Assembly (NCBI GenBank): GCA_905221605.1 | Contig: CAJNDS010000158.1 | Span: 168,999-232,998 of the forward strand | Length of the DNA: 64,000 nt | DNA from: Symbiodinium natans | Taxonomy: Eukaryota > Sar > Dinophyceae > Suessiales > Symbiodiniaceae | Reading direction: 5' to 3' | In this document: positions 10,727 through 20,802 of the stretch, piece by piece | Layout of the letters: the number at the start of each line of letters is the position of its first letter | How positions within the stretch are numbered: position 1 is the first letter of the stretch | The notes under the pieces: generated by a model | What the model saw: only the letters and a program-made list of their open reading frames with translations | Told to the model about the DNA's origin: nothing | The model's database searches: none | Made by a program: the position numbers and the translations under genes

Positions 10727-11099
10727 TTCAGTCGGAAAACCGAAGCCATACCCACACGAGGAGAGACATCTCCATGGTGCCAGAGTTGGCAAAACTACCG
10801 GGGTGCTTGGACAGAAGCCCTTGAGGTTGAGGGGGTGTTTTTAGGGTTAGGGTTTAGGGTTTAGGGTTTAGGGTTTAGGGTCTAGGGTTTAGGGTTTAGG
10901 GTTTAGGGTTTTAGGGTTTAGGGTTTGGGGTTTAGGGTTTAGGAATTTGGGATTAGGGTTTAGGGTTTAGCAGTCGACCCTGACATATGCGACCCTAACC
11001 CCTGGCCCGAAACCTTCAACCCTGAAGCATTTTTGTGAAATTACCTACTTACGTACTCTGTTGCTCATCCAGACCACAAGATTGCCCAGAAACCCCTGA
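10727..11099 (+). CDS. Two-exon gene model with a telomere-array intron
   Basis: Exon 1 (10,727-10,825, 33 codons) opens after CTGAGAAAGCAG and closes at CTTGAG|GTTGAG; it reads GETSPWCQSWQNYRGAWTEA. Exon 2 (10,971-11,099) opens after GGGTTTAG, starts QSTLTYATLTPGPKPSTL and stops at TGA after 42 codons. Both junctions are in phase 0. The 145-bp intron is almost entirely TTTAGGG heptamers, whose TTTAG supplies the acceptor. No domain is recognised and the 5' end is unknown. The open frames are long enough to be suggestive, not decisive. Confidence 0.42.
10826..10970. repeat. TTTAGGG array forming a candidate intron
   Basis: About 16 heptamers with a few variants (TCTAGGG, TTTGGGG). It starts GTTGAGGG at the proposed donor and ends GGGTTTAG at the proposed acceptor. 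Confidence 0.85.
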
Positions 11100-11259
11100 A
11101 GCTCAAAAGCCTCGCCAGTTGAGGGATTCGGGTTGAGGGGAGTGCCTTTTACAGGTGGTAAAGGGCTAAGGGTTAAGGGTTTAGGGTTTAGGGCTTAGGG
11201 CTTAGGGCTTAGGGTTTAGGGTTTAGGGTTTAAGGTTTAGGGTTTGAGTATTTCAAGGT

Positions 11260-11335
11260 TTAGGGTTCCCGGGCTTCCCCGAATCGGAGCAGCTCCTGTG
11301 CTGACTGGGCCGGCTGCATCAGCAGGCTGACAAGT
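11260..11335 (-). CDS. Terminal exon-like island
   Basis: After a CTCCTGCCAG acceptor one frame reads LVSLLMQPAQSAQELLRFG and ends in CCCTAA, at the edge of degenerate telomere repeats. The helix-like, GC-rich sequence looks coding. No family assigned. Confidence 0.35.
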
Positions 11336-11536
11336 CTGGCAGGAGTGTGCGGCCCCAAATTTGTTAATACGACTGCGCCCACACAGGTACCCTTGAAGAT
11401 CCCCTGAATCGGTTTAGGGTTTAGGGTTTAGGTTTTAGGGTTTAGGGGCGTACTTGCTGGGCCTGCCTGAAGGCTTCAACTCATCATGGAAGGGTTACGG
11501 GTTGAGGGTTCCTCTAGTGTTTGTCCTCCGCTGCAG

Positions 11537-11739
11537 GAGATTTTTGCACGGATTTAGAGACTGCAGGTCTGTTTCGGCGCAGCACTGTGGGGGTTTCCGA
11601 AAATAGGGGGTACCCCTTATATACCCAAAGTACTATATTCCCTTTAAGGAACCTCAAGCCCCCCATGCTCGGAAACCCCTAGGTTGAGAAGAAGCAACCA
11701 GGTCGGGCCAGAACTGTGCTACAGTGGCAAGGACCATGA
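11537..11739 (+). CDS. Two-exon gene model split by a palindromic element
   Basis: Exon 1 (11,537-11,592) opens after CCGCTGCAG and reads DFCTDLETAGLFRRSTVG. Exon 2 (11,683-11,739) reads VEKKQPGRARTVLQWQGP and stops at TGA. The 90-bp intron (11,593-11,682) starts GTTTCCGAAAATAGG and ends CGGAAACCCCTAG, so it coincides with a MITE whose inverted termini supply both splice sites. Phase 0 is kept. Protein unknown. Confidence 0.42.
11593..11682. mobile_element. MITE (GTTTCCGAAAATAGGGG family) acting as an intron
   Basis: Inverted termini are GGGTTTCCGAAAATAGG on the left and, inverted, GGGGTTTCCGAGCAT on the right. Family members occur at 200-296, 13,806-13,880, 17,621-17,726, 28,951-29,046, 32,160-32,282 and 54,068-54,150. 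Confidence 0.75.
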
Positions 11740-11792
11740 GGCAGAGTAGAAGGTGATGTGGGAGTTCACAGATTGTAGTCCCTTTTGGGGTC

Positions 11793-11794
<2 letters not shown>

Positions 11795-11840
<46 letters not shown>

Positions 11841-11864
11841 GGGAGAGAGAGAGAGAGAGAGGGA
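11795..11864. repeat. (GA)n microsatellite
   Basis: About 70 bp of near-perfect GA dinucleotides. The R/E-rich open frame through it is low-complexity. Confidence 0.97.
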
Positions 11865-12089
11865 GATCAAGCTTTTGGATCTTGGTACCTAGAACTGATT
11901 TGCGAAGCTCAAGCCTATGGCGGCCCTGGACACACGGCGGATTCCCGAACTCTAAAACGGGGAACCCTGAACCCCAAACGTTGATAAGCTCTAGGCCCCA
12001 AACTCAAATGCGCAGACGCAGGACCCGAAACCCTGACCCCTAAACCCTAAACCCTAAACCCGAAACACTAAACTCTAAACCCTACGTAG

Positions 12090-12223
12090 GAGAATGAGCA
12101 GGAAGCAGAAGCAGAGGCGCCTCCATCAGCCAGGCCTGCCACGATCACAGACGCAAGGCACTCTGTTGACTCTTTCCTAAACCCGAACCCCTATACCCGG
12201 ACTGCAATGATCCATGGCCAAGG
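12090..12223 (+). CDS. Exon-like island, acidic/proline-rich
   Basis: Opens after CCCTACGTAG, reads ENEQEAEAEAPPSARPAT, and stays open to a GCCAAGG|GTTTAG donor at the next TTTAGGG array (44 codons). Probably an internal exon of an unknown protein. Confidence 0.4.
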
Positions 12224-12576
12224 GTTTAGGTTCAGGGGTTTGGGGTTTAGGGTTTAGGGTTTAGGGTTTAGGAGTTTAGGGCGTCAGTTGTAGGGTTTGG
12301 GGCTCAGGGACTTCGTCTAGGTGGCCCCAAAGAGCGATCAAGGGCACTACTGGGCGGGGAGGGGGGGGAGCGGGGTGGAAAATATCTTGCCTGGATGCTG
12401 ACGGGCTGTTGACAACGAGCATCCTCCTAGCATCCCCACATCCGTAGCATCCTAAACCAAACACACACAAAAAGCCCCACCCCCAAACCCCAAATCTCGA
12501 AACCAAAAAGCCGAAATCCCAAACTCCAAGCCGAACACCCTTACCTTAAGAACCCACAAGACCTACTTTGTTGCAG

Positions 12577-12746
12577 GCTATGGCTACGAAACCCCTTATT
12601 GACTTTTTAGGGACCCTACAACAAGCAGCTCTTGGCTTCTCAAGGTTGAGGCAAATATTAAGACTCCTGGATCCCATCCATGACTGCCTCCGAGCTCGCG
12701 CACAGATCCATGCTGCTTTGGAGAAAGCCCACCTGTGCTCAGGGAG
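12577..12746 (+). CDS. Exon-like island, helical
   Basis: A strong acceptor (CTACTTTGTTGCAG) and donor (GGGAG|GTATTT) bound a 170-bp open block. It reads TKPLIDFLGTLQQAALGF, then a leucine-rich stretch ending in RARAQIHAALEKAHLC. This is one of the best isolated exon candidates. No family recognised. Confidence 0.45.
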
Positions 12747-12749
12747 GTA

Positions 12750-14000
12750 TTTTTTTTGGGGGGGGTCTCCCAAAAAAGGGTTTTGGGGTTTCGGGTTTAA
12801 GGACGTTCTTATGGCGGTGAAAATACAGGGATTGGGGTAGCTATTTGGGGGGCGGGAGGAAATAAGGGTCCCTTACTTTGCCAGATGCCAGTTTGTTCAG
12901 GCCATTGCAAGTTAGAGGGCTCAGGGTTTTATGGTCTTCGGGCGTAGGGTTTAGGGTTGAAGGCGGAATCTAAATCTCGGGCGAAGGTCATGGGACTAAG
13001 CCCTCGCAAACGCAACTTGCATGCCGACCCCAACCCGAACAAATCAGTCACAAAGGCCACGAAAGCCTACACCTTACACAGACGTCCGCTCTTTGCTCCT
13101 TTCTCAAACAAGGGTCTGCTGGCCCGGCTAGGCTCGCGCACAAGGCATCTCAGCGCGCTCAGAGGATGCCAGGAGCTGGGAGTGCAGATCAGAGACACGC
13201 GATCCCTAAAAAAATCTAGTTGAGGGTTTACTTGTGTTGCTCGAGTTTTCGGGGTGCTCACCATTCCAAAACCCAGACCTGAAGCAGATTGCAGCCAAAA
13301 GATCCCTTTCAGTGGGTTCAGGGTGCAGGGTTTTAGGGTTTAGGGTTTGGGGTTTGGGGTTCTAGGGTTCAGGGTTTTAGACTCCTTTTTGGGAGTACTC
13401 TTCTGAGAACTGAGACCATTCAGACCTTGCACAAAGGTTTGCTCCAGGGTTCCGTTGCAGAGCCCTGCAGTGAGCCGCTAAACCCTATGGATCCCAAAGC
13501 CCCAAACCCTCCCCCCGGGTCCATGTACCTTAGTATTGTGCACTTGGGCCCCAAAGTCCCTATACAGGAAGGTCTTTAAGGCCCAAGTATTCCCTATTTG
13601 GGTACATGGACCCTTCGGGATCAGCTTTCAAACCGCCCTAAACCCTGAACACTCCAAGGCTAGACCCTTCCTGCGTCGAGGACTTCCTGTCTACGAGAGG
13701 CCGCGTTCTTATGGAGGCGTGGCCCCTGTGCTGCACCCTGCTCCGGCAGAGACGCGCGTCATCCGCCTTCTACGGGCTCACCAGGACTGTCCCTAAACCT
13801 TGGACCCTAAATGGGGGTCTACGAAAACCGATCCTACTATTTGGGGTCTATATTAGGGGTCCCTTATTTCGTAAACCCCGCCAAATCTCCAACCTTCCGA
13901 ACCCTACCTAGAGTCTCGACATCCTACATCCGAAAACCCTACAAACCCTCAAGCCATAAATCCTAAACCCCCGAACCCTCAAATACATTGTTAAACACAA
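12750..14000. other. Mosaic: exon-like islands and two MITEs
   Basis: 12,957-13,223 is open on both strands and unresolved. A palindromic element with GGTCCATGTACC ends lies at 13,506-13,616. 13,660-13,796 on the plus strand reads LRRGLPVYERPRSYGGVAPV and ends in CCCTAA. A GTTTCCGAAA-family MITE follows at 13,806-13,880. No product can be named. Confidence 0.55.
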
Positions 14001-14006
14001 ACCTAG

Positions 14007-14290
14007 ATGCACCCTCAGAGTTATATCGCTTACACATCACCACGCGGCAGGAGGACAAACAATACCTAGGGCTTCGGGATTCAGCGGGGGTTGGGGACTA
14101 GGGTTTTGGTTTCAGGCTTTAGGGACTCGACTAGGGTGTTGGGGGCAAAAGGGAGAAACCAAAAATGTCGTCCATGGGTGCAGTTCCTATATGTCCTTAG
14201 AGGCCGCCCCAAAGGCCAAGGGACATGATTTTGCAAAAGCCCACGGCTAAACTGTATCTCCCCGACCATGACAGCAACCCTAAGCCCTAA
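14007..14290 (+). CDS. Two-exon gene model, unknown protein
   Basis: Exon 1 (14,007-14,089) opens after AAACCTAG and reads ELYRLHITTRQEDKQYLG up to GCGGGG|GTTGGG. Exon 2 (14,201-14,290) opens after ATGTCCTTAG, includes PRDMILQKPTAKLYLPD and stops at CCCTAA. The junction is phase 0. The 111-bp intron is only partly telomere-like. No domain recognised. Confidence 0.35.
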
Positions 14291-15790
14291 ACCCTTGACC
14301 CCAAAACCCTGAACCGTAAACCCTAAACCGTAAACCCGAAACCCGAAACCCGAAACCCCAAACCCTAAACCCTAAACCGCCTAAACCCTAAACCCCAAAC
14401 CCTAAACCCTAAACCCCGAAAACTTTCGGGAGAGGCTGAGGGCTGCAGGAGGTCGTTACGAAGCGCTGGAGCCCGGTTCGGATTTTGAAGTAGAGTCTGA
14501 CCCCAAGGGTTAATGTACCTATATAGTATGCACCTGGGCCCTAAAGCTACTATATGAGAACCCCGTTAATGCCCAAGTGCATACTAACTATAGGTACTTA
14601 GGGTAATGAAACAGCCGATGATATGAAACTGCCTCCAGTCGACAGCCCACACACCCCATCCCGTAAACTCTAGTAAGGCTAGACTCTACAAGTTGATATC
14701 CCTAAACCCAGAATTTTGGCTTCAGCGTCCCCAAACACCAGTGCTTCCATCTGGCTCCAGATATGATAACGGAAGGGGGCCCTCCAAGTGACCCTATCAA
14801 CCCTGAACTACCTTAGTTCCTGAACGCTAAGTCCAAAGCTGGTAGAAACTTATGCTGGTAAATGCCTTTTAGGTACTCGCACCCGTATGCTCCTAAACCC
14901 TAAGCCCTAAAAAAAACATATGCTAAGCTCTACGACTTCTTCCCGCCGCGTCAGGAAGAACTGATCGTCAGGCGGCTTCCTCACGAGGCGAGTTTTGCTT
15001 TTGCTTTTGTTGTGGGGGGGAGGGTGGGGGGGGGGGGGGGGGGGGGTGGGGGAGACTGGGGGGGGGGGGGGGGACGGGGACAGGGGCGGGTGGGGGTAGG
15101 AGGTTGGGGTTAGAGGTAGGGGGTAGGGGGTGGGGGTAGGGGGGTGAGGGTGGTGAGTGCATTGCGTCTATTCTGCGGATCTGCGGGCGTTTCCTTTGTA
15201 AAGTATTTGTTTACAAGGCACGCACGTGCAGCATGGCCTTTAAGTGTCCATCTTACGGGGGGACGGGGGGGACGGGGGGGACGGGGGGGACGGGGCGCGG
15301 AAATACCATCGCCGTCCTCCGACATTCAGGACTTCGACTTCTGGCGGAGCCCTTTGGCAGTGTCGCCAAAGAAGATGTCGTTGGCCTGGGTGGGAAATGT
15401 TTGGGGTTTAGGGTCTAGCTGTTTAGCGTTTAGGGGTTCGGGCTAATGGGGTTTAGGGCTGCTTAGGCTTTAGTCTAGGATTCCCAAGCAGGGGCCCTTG
15501 ATTCGGGACATATTACCGTTGTATACACTTTACCGGATCGGGCCCATACTTCGGATCCCTATAAACAAGGGTGAGGGAACGGCTCCGACCTTAGATTTAG
15601 GCTTGCTTGTGGTTCAGCTTTGACCCTGGCACCCAAACCTTACTGGTTTTGAGCTTAGGGACTTAGGGGCTACGGCACCCTTTCTCACCCCTTTACAAAG
15701 TTCTAAAGGGGTAATAAAGGCATCTAACCCCAAACCCTAAACATCCCTAAGCCCTAGACCCTACACCTAGTCCTACTAGCAACCCCAGGC
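14291..15790. other. Telomere-like arrays, degenerate MITE and poly-G tracts
   Basis: CCCTAAA and CCCGAAA arrays at 14,285-14,418, a degenerate GGGTTAATGTACC element at 14,499-14,608, poly-G tracts at 15,014-15,075 and a GGGGGGAC tandem repeat at 15,256-15,295. The poly-P and poly-G open frames here are by-products of the homopolymers. Confidence 0.8.
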
Positions 15791-15957
15791 CCTAAGAGAA
15801 GTTGGCGTTAGTTGGCGATCTTTGCACGAGCTTCAAGGTTGTAGGTCTGTCATTCTGCCGATAGAAAGTCAAAATCTTCGAGAAGCTCATAGGGGCTTCA
15901 TCATCGCAGGCCTGCCAACTGTGATAAAGTTCACAGAAAGCACCGCGCCGCGGCAAG

Positions 15958-16270
15958 TCACGAAGCAAGAGCACTGCATCTTTGTGCTTCAGCCGCTTTC
16001 TGCTTACTAGCACTCGCTGTGCGCGCGCGGTGTGCCTTGATTACCTCAAAATGGACCACAAGAAGCTTGAACTCTTCGCCAGAACCGCCTTTGTCAGGGT
16101 GAGCTTGTCGTGCTTTCTCACGGTAAGCTTTGGTGACCTCTTGATCTGAAGCATCAGCCGGAACCCCAAGGAACGCATAGGCATACTGGACTTGCTTGTC
16201 TTCCGGGAGCTGGCAGTGCTCGAAGATCCACGACCTTGCTGCAACAAGGGAGTCGATGTGGTCAATTCTC
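15958..16270 (-). CDS. J-domain exon (last exon of the gene above)
   Basis: 103 codons from an AATAG acceptor to TGA at 15,960-15,958. J-domain helix II (KAYREKARQ), the HPD loop and helix III (EEFKLLVVHFEVIKAH) are intact. The tail is Ala/Ser/Lys-rich. The intact HPD suggests a working Hsp70 co-chaperone. This is the most certain protein identification in the window. Confidence 0.93.
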
Positions 16271-19200
16271 CTATTGACGGTCCCTTTTCTGGTACCCTAA
16301 TTGTCATGGGAAGCCTTCTAATATTAATTGGACACAAGGGGCCAGAATGTAGAAAAGCTACCATGTGAGCAGAGAAAGCAGACCAGCACCATAAACCCTA
16401 AACCCTAATCCGTAAACCCTAGCCCCTAAACCCTAAACCCTAAACCCTAACTCTGCCCCAGCAAGCGGCTTGAAGGACCCTCCAAGAAGTGCGCCCACGA
16501 GTGAACCCACGGCTGCACCGATCGCCGCGCCGAGCCCTGCTGACAAGGGCCCCAGGAGGACTCCGACAGCGAGCCCGATCCTTGAAGGCTTGAAGGCATT
16601 TTCGGGCTTAGTGTTTAGGCTTAGGGTTTAGGGTTTAGGGTTTAGGGTTTAGGGTTAGGGTTTAGGGTTTAGGGTTTAGGGTTTAGGGTTTGGGGTTTAG
16701 GGTTTAGGGTTTAGGGTTTAGGGTTTAGGGTTTAGGGTTTAGGGTTTAGGGTTTAGGGTGCTAGGGTTTAGGGTTTAGGGTTTAGGGTTTAGGGTCTAGG
16801 GCTTAGGGTTTAGATTCAGTGAGGAGGGGTTTAGGCTGTACGACTTAGGGTCTAAATTGCGTTGGGTGTGTGATTTCGGGTACCCTAAATCCTAAGCCCT
16901 AAGCCCTTTCCTGCAAAGAAAGCTCCCTTCGATCGTGTCCACTAGCAGGTGCCAGGCCATCCCTACAAAAGCATACTACAACTACAACCTAGTAAACTAC
17001 ACTGTATACTCTAGGTTTATGGTTTAGGGTTTAGGGTTTAGTATAGTATGACAGTGTTTGCTTGACAAACCATCTATGCCAGCTCATGGAGCAGTGCGTT
17101 TTAGCAAGAACATTCCGGTACCAAAGGTCTTGTGTAGGACAGCACGCGGCTGTACTTTGCTAGTATCAGACAGCATACTAAACATACTAAAGCTCAATGC
17201 GAGGATCTTGTGCAGTATACTAGTCTAGAACAGCCTCATGCTGTGTTGTAGGGGTGGTTTGATCAGGCATTTCGGGCGGTGTAGGGATCAAGGCAAGGTA
17301 TCGTGCTTCTAAGAATCTTCATGCCCGCACAACCACCCAAGGCAACGGGCGCCAGCTGAGTGAAGTCGGCACACAAGCTGGTCTTGAACATTTCCGTGGT
17401 GATGTTGCCCGAGCACCAGTCATAAAAGCACCTGACCATGTCGCGCATGATCTGGCTTGCTGGCAACATTGCTGACAGGAACGGATTGGAGGCACAGGCA
17501 ATGCAAATGATGATATCGCACACCAGTCCCACGACGGTGATGAGCGTGTGGCCTGCCTTGTTACCTGCCGATAGAGATGCCCAGTTGACTGTGGCCCAGA
17601 TGTCATACATGGCCTTGATTTCCCAAAATAGGGGCACCCCCCTTTATGCCGCAAATAGAATAGACGCCCCTTGAAGCGACCCCCCCCCCCCCAAAAAGGG
17701 TACCCCTATTTTCGGAAACCCCCGCGTGGCCTTGATTACGCAGCTTGCCACGCCCATGGTAAGCCAGGACGATCCTAGACGCTGGGCCAGCTTCTGCAGG
17801 AGCGTGACTTGCGCAAACTGCTTGATTGCCACCCAGCCTTTGCATCTCGCGAAATGATAATATGTTTGGCCCTTTTCTCTCTCAAAAACACTACAAACAA
17901 GTGAGAGAGTAAACGGGGTGCTAACAAGTTCATATTTTCAACCGTTTGTTGTTATATGTTGTTATTAATTAATGTTGTCTCTCAGGCGCTACAATAACTT
18001 TCTTATGCGTGCCCGTATTCTTTCACTACATGCCTCGGCATTCCTGCGCGATGGCCGAAGTGCCCGTCCACGTCCCGTGGCTGTGAATAAAGCAGCAATC
18101 TTAGGGTAGTTACATGGTCCCTTAGTATGGGCCCTTAAAACGGGACCCCCTGCAACCTTGTATACCACGGAAATACATACAACCCAAGGGCCCATACTTC
18201 AGAACCCTTTAAAGGAGGTAAGGAACCATATCAAGGGCCCATAGAACTACCAGAAGAACAAACACTGCCCAGCGGCCCAGAGAACCTACGTCCTGGAGTT
18301 CAAGGTAGCCTTTGCTCACGAGCGTGTGAAATGCTACCTTGGTCACGGCAGCGATGGCACCATTGGCGTTAGCCGAGAGCATGAACGAGTCACTTGCAGC
18401 ATCCACCACAACTTGACCCGACGTCTCGTCGTAATGCATCTTGCCATGCACGTCCACTGCGGTGAACAAGCCCTCGGAGTGCAAAGTGCCCTCGCCGTCA
18501 TGAATCGCAAACGACTCCCTGCTCAAGTGAAGGTGACCTCCCATGACAGTCTGGTCGATGGTTCCTGAAGCATCTTCTCCAATCTCCTGCCCATTTGGGC
18601 CGGTCTCGGTTCCGTCTTGCACCTTATGAATGTGAACGTCTGACTCCTCACATCCTTGCCAACCATGATGTGTTGTCTGCAGGTGCTCATCACTTGTCCA
18701 AGTTCCGTGTTCATGCGGGTGGCAACTGCCGGTTTCTTGAGTCCTGTCTCCAACATACGAACTGTGCACGTCCTTGATCTGAAGGTCTTGGTCATGGTGT
18801 CCGAGTCCGCGTGTCTCTGAATGGTCGGTGACATCCTAAGCAGCTGGCAAGTAAGTGCACAGTACAAGCCGTGCAAAGCTACATGGCACAAAAGGAGATC
18901 AGCATTTCAACTAAGTCAGGTTCTTTCGACACATGCAAGTGCTCCGCAGTCACCACACCGTTGTCCGTAGACTTGTCACCTTCGTAGTTGGTGACCTCCG
19001 TATGAGCACCAGTGACTTCAGAGCCATTCTCTGTGCGATGGAATGACGCGCTCGTTGCGGAGCTGCCTTGCACAGTTCCAGTCTTCACGTCATGATCGTA
19101 GACGTTTCAGAACCTCGTCATCTTGAAAGGAGAAGCACGAATTCAAAAAACAAAACGGGGCTCCTCTCAAAAAGACACTCGGCTATGCCTGGCATCCGCC

Positions 19201-20802
19201 CCCTCCCCCCTCACCTCCTACGTCGCCGTCACCCCCCCCCCCCCCCCTGGTATCGGGGTAGCAGGTAGCGAACGCCCCCCCCCACCCGTACGCGTACCTG
19301 TACCTGTACCCACACCCACACCCAAAGTGCCCACAATTACAAAACTAGAACAACTTGAAGCCCAGCTGGGAGGCAGGAAAGAATGCGTCACGTGATCTTC
19401 CTGGCCTTGGAAAGTCTCCGCCGATTGCTCTGTGTGATGGACGCCATCCGGTGTTGTCCAGCTGTGCTGCTGTTGACCAGAGTGCTCCTCAAAATTCCCT
19501 ATTTCTTCCTGCCTGCCAAAGATGCCGAGATTGAAGCCAGTCTGCTGACCTTCAAAGTTGCTGTGATGATATGACCTTGTTCCATCCTGCGAAATGTTGT
19601 CGACCACGGTGTTTTCTGTCACAGATCCCGACGAAGCCACCAACCAGTTGTACCCATCGTATGTGCGCCTTGTCACCTCATGCTTGGTGCCCCCTCCCTT
19701 GGTGTGAGTCTGGGCATCGTCCCTTGAAGAAGACTTCACATGGCCAATGCGCACTGGCGCGGTGGAGAAATTGCCGACACCAAGCCGGAGCTCAACACCC
19801 TCAGTCTTCACCTTCTCATCGAACGTTTCCGTTCCGCCTTCAAGGCCCGTTTCTTTGTGAACGGAGTCCTCCGTCACACCAATGGCAGCCTGGGCCTGGA
19901 CAACTCCAAGCACATCCCCCGGAATCCCGCAACCAATTTGCAGACCCGATGTGTGCTGTGAGACTGTCCCATCAAGCGTCTTGAGCTGGTTCGACTGCTC
20001 TCCGACTCCAAGACTCACGCCGTTCGCAAACACAAGCTCTGCATGATGGTCACTAGCGGAAAACATTGGAAGCCTAGTCGTGTGCATGAAAGCACAAGCG
20101 GTCAGGTTCTCACCTGTGCTGGCAGCAAAATCATGCAGTGCTTCTGCGGCGCCGCGCCCATCTGCAAGGGCGCACGCAGCATCCACCGCGCCACCTCAAG
20201 GCCATGGAGCAGATTTAACAGCAAAAGTGGAAGGGTTTAGGGTTTAGGGTTTGGGGTTTAGAGTTTAGGGTTTAGGTTTCAGGGTTAAAGTAACATGTGT
20301 AGCGCCTTGTTCAATGACGAAGTTCACTCTCGCACATGATGGTTTTGTGTTCGCAGTGCAACCACTACAAACAACCAGCATAGAGCACCCGTTAGAATGT
20401 TTAATCACACCTGTTGAGTCGCTGCGCGCACCCCCAACGGCACCTGCAGCAGCACCGACCAGCAAATGGCCACCTTCACCAAGTTGAACCTCCGTCGTAG
20501 ACGTTTCCTGTACGGGTCGAGTGTTGGGGTTGGGTTTGGCACAAAGGACTGAAAGGGGGCGTCGCACGGGGTCACCATCTTGGGCCAGAGCTACCAAAAT
20601 ACTAGCGGGAAGAGTAGACACTTGCGACAAGTTGACAAAAGTCTACGCCGATGTTGCTACATCTAGGAGACTCTGCAACCTGCAACTTGCCAGAGTCCTG
20701 TGAGCTGGAAACAGTCTTGGCGTGAGCTACAGGAACAGGCTTTGTTGTCAACAGCAGCAGCATCATCAGAACTCCAAACTTGATGACATGCAAGCCCGGC
20801 AC
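15958..20802 (-). CDS. Multi-exon membrane protein with C-terminal J-domain (DnaJ-like)
   Basis: Reading 5' to 3' on the minus strand. A leader exon near 20,802-20,680 encodes a hydrophobic signal-like stretch (MMLLLLTTKPVPVAHA). Then come exons about 20,600-20,411, 20,194-20,114, 20,038-19,341, 19,082-18,912, 18,778-18,290, about 17,890-17,290, 16,606-16,446, 16,397-16,362 and 16,270-15,958. Phases match at all tested junctions from 20,411 to 18,290 and across the last three exons; exons between 18,290 and 17,890 and the start are uncertain. The middle is rich in G, S, T, H and E. A hydrophobic segment (HTLITVVGLVCDIIICIACA) and a glycine-zipper segment (GLGAAIGAAVGSLVGALLGG) precede the J-domain, which has YAYAFLGVPADASDQEV, KAYREKARQ and the catalytic HPD (codons at 16,101-16,093) followed by KGG. 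J-domains stimulate Hsp70 ATPase. A membrane anchor followed by a J-domain recalls Tim14/Pam18-type proteins, but the long extracytoplasmic-like region does not fit that family. The element at 17,621-17,726 interrupts one exon. Confidence 0.82.
16271..16361. mobile_element. Palindromic element forming a 91-bp intron
   Basis: On the minus strand it starts GTAGCTTTTCTACATTC after CACATG and ends GACCGTCAATAG. Its right end (TTCTCC..GA.GGTCCCTTTT) matches the element at 50,684-50,784. Removing it keeps the J-domain gene in frame (TG|G = Trp). Confidence 0.65.
16398..16445. repeat. 48-bp intron made only of telomere-like heptamers
   Basis: On the minus strand the sequence begins GTTTAGGGTTTAGGG and ends GATTAGGGTTTAG, between the glycine-zipper exon and a 36-bp exon. 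Phase is preserved (GG|G). Every base belongs to TTTAGGG or a one-base variant. Confidence 0.65.
16618..16815. repeat. Large TTTAGGG array
   Basis: About 26 heptamers with few interruptions, inside the intron upstream (minus-strand sense) of the glycine-zipper exon of the J-domain gene. Confidence 0.97.
17621..17726. mobile_element. 106-bp MITE with 11-bp target duplication inside a coding exon
   Basis: TGGCCTTGATT occurs at 17,610-17,620 and again at 17,727-17,737, directly flanking the element. Inverted ends: CCCAAAATAGGGGCACCCC on the left and, inverted, CCGAAAATAGGGGTACCC on the right. The insertion adds 117 bp (39 codons) but contains an in-frame stop on the gene strand. The exon is therefore broken, unless the element is spliced out, for example as AAG|GCCACG...ATCAAG|GCC. 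Confidence 0.9.
18094..18255. mobile_element. MITE of the GGGTAGTTACATGG family in an intron
   Basis: Inverted ends GGGTAGTTACATGGTCCC and, inverted, GGTAGTTCTATGGGCCC. It fills most of the intron that begins GTAGGT at 18,289 on the minus strand, and its edge provides a CTACCCTAAG acceptor-like site. Confidence 0.8.
20234..20285. repeat. TTTAGGG array inside an intron of the J-domain gene
   Basis: About seven heptamers within the 216-bp intron 20,195-20,410. The flanking exons join in phase (ACAG|GTGTGA ... CTTGAG|GTGGCG, G+GT). Confidence 0.85.

Noticed and set aside
11073-11122. Separate terminal exon after CTCATCCAG
   Set aside because: The same DNA is explained better as part of exon 2 of the 10,727-11,099 model, which keeps phase with exon 1.
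14968-15446. Proline- and glycine-rich proteins
   Set aside because: Translations of poly-G and GGGGGGAC tracts.
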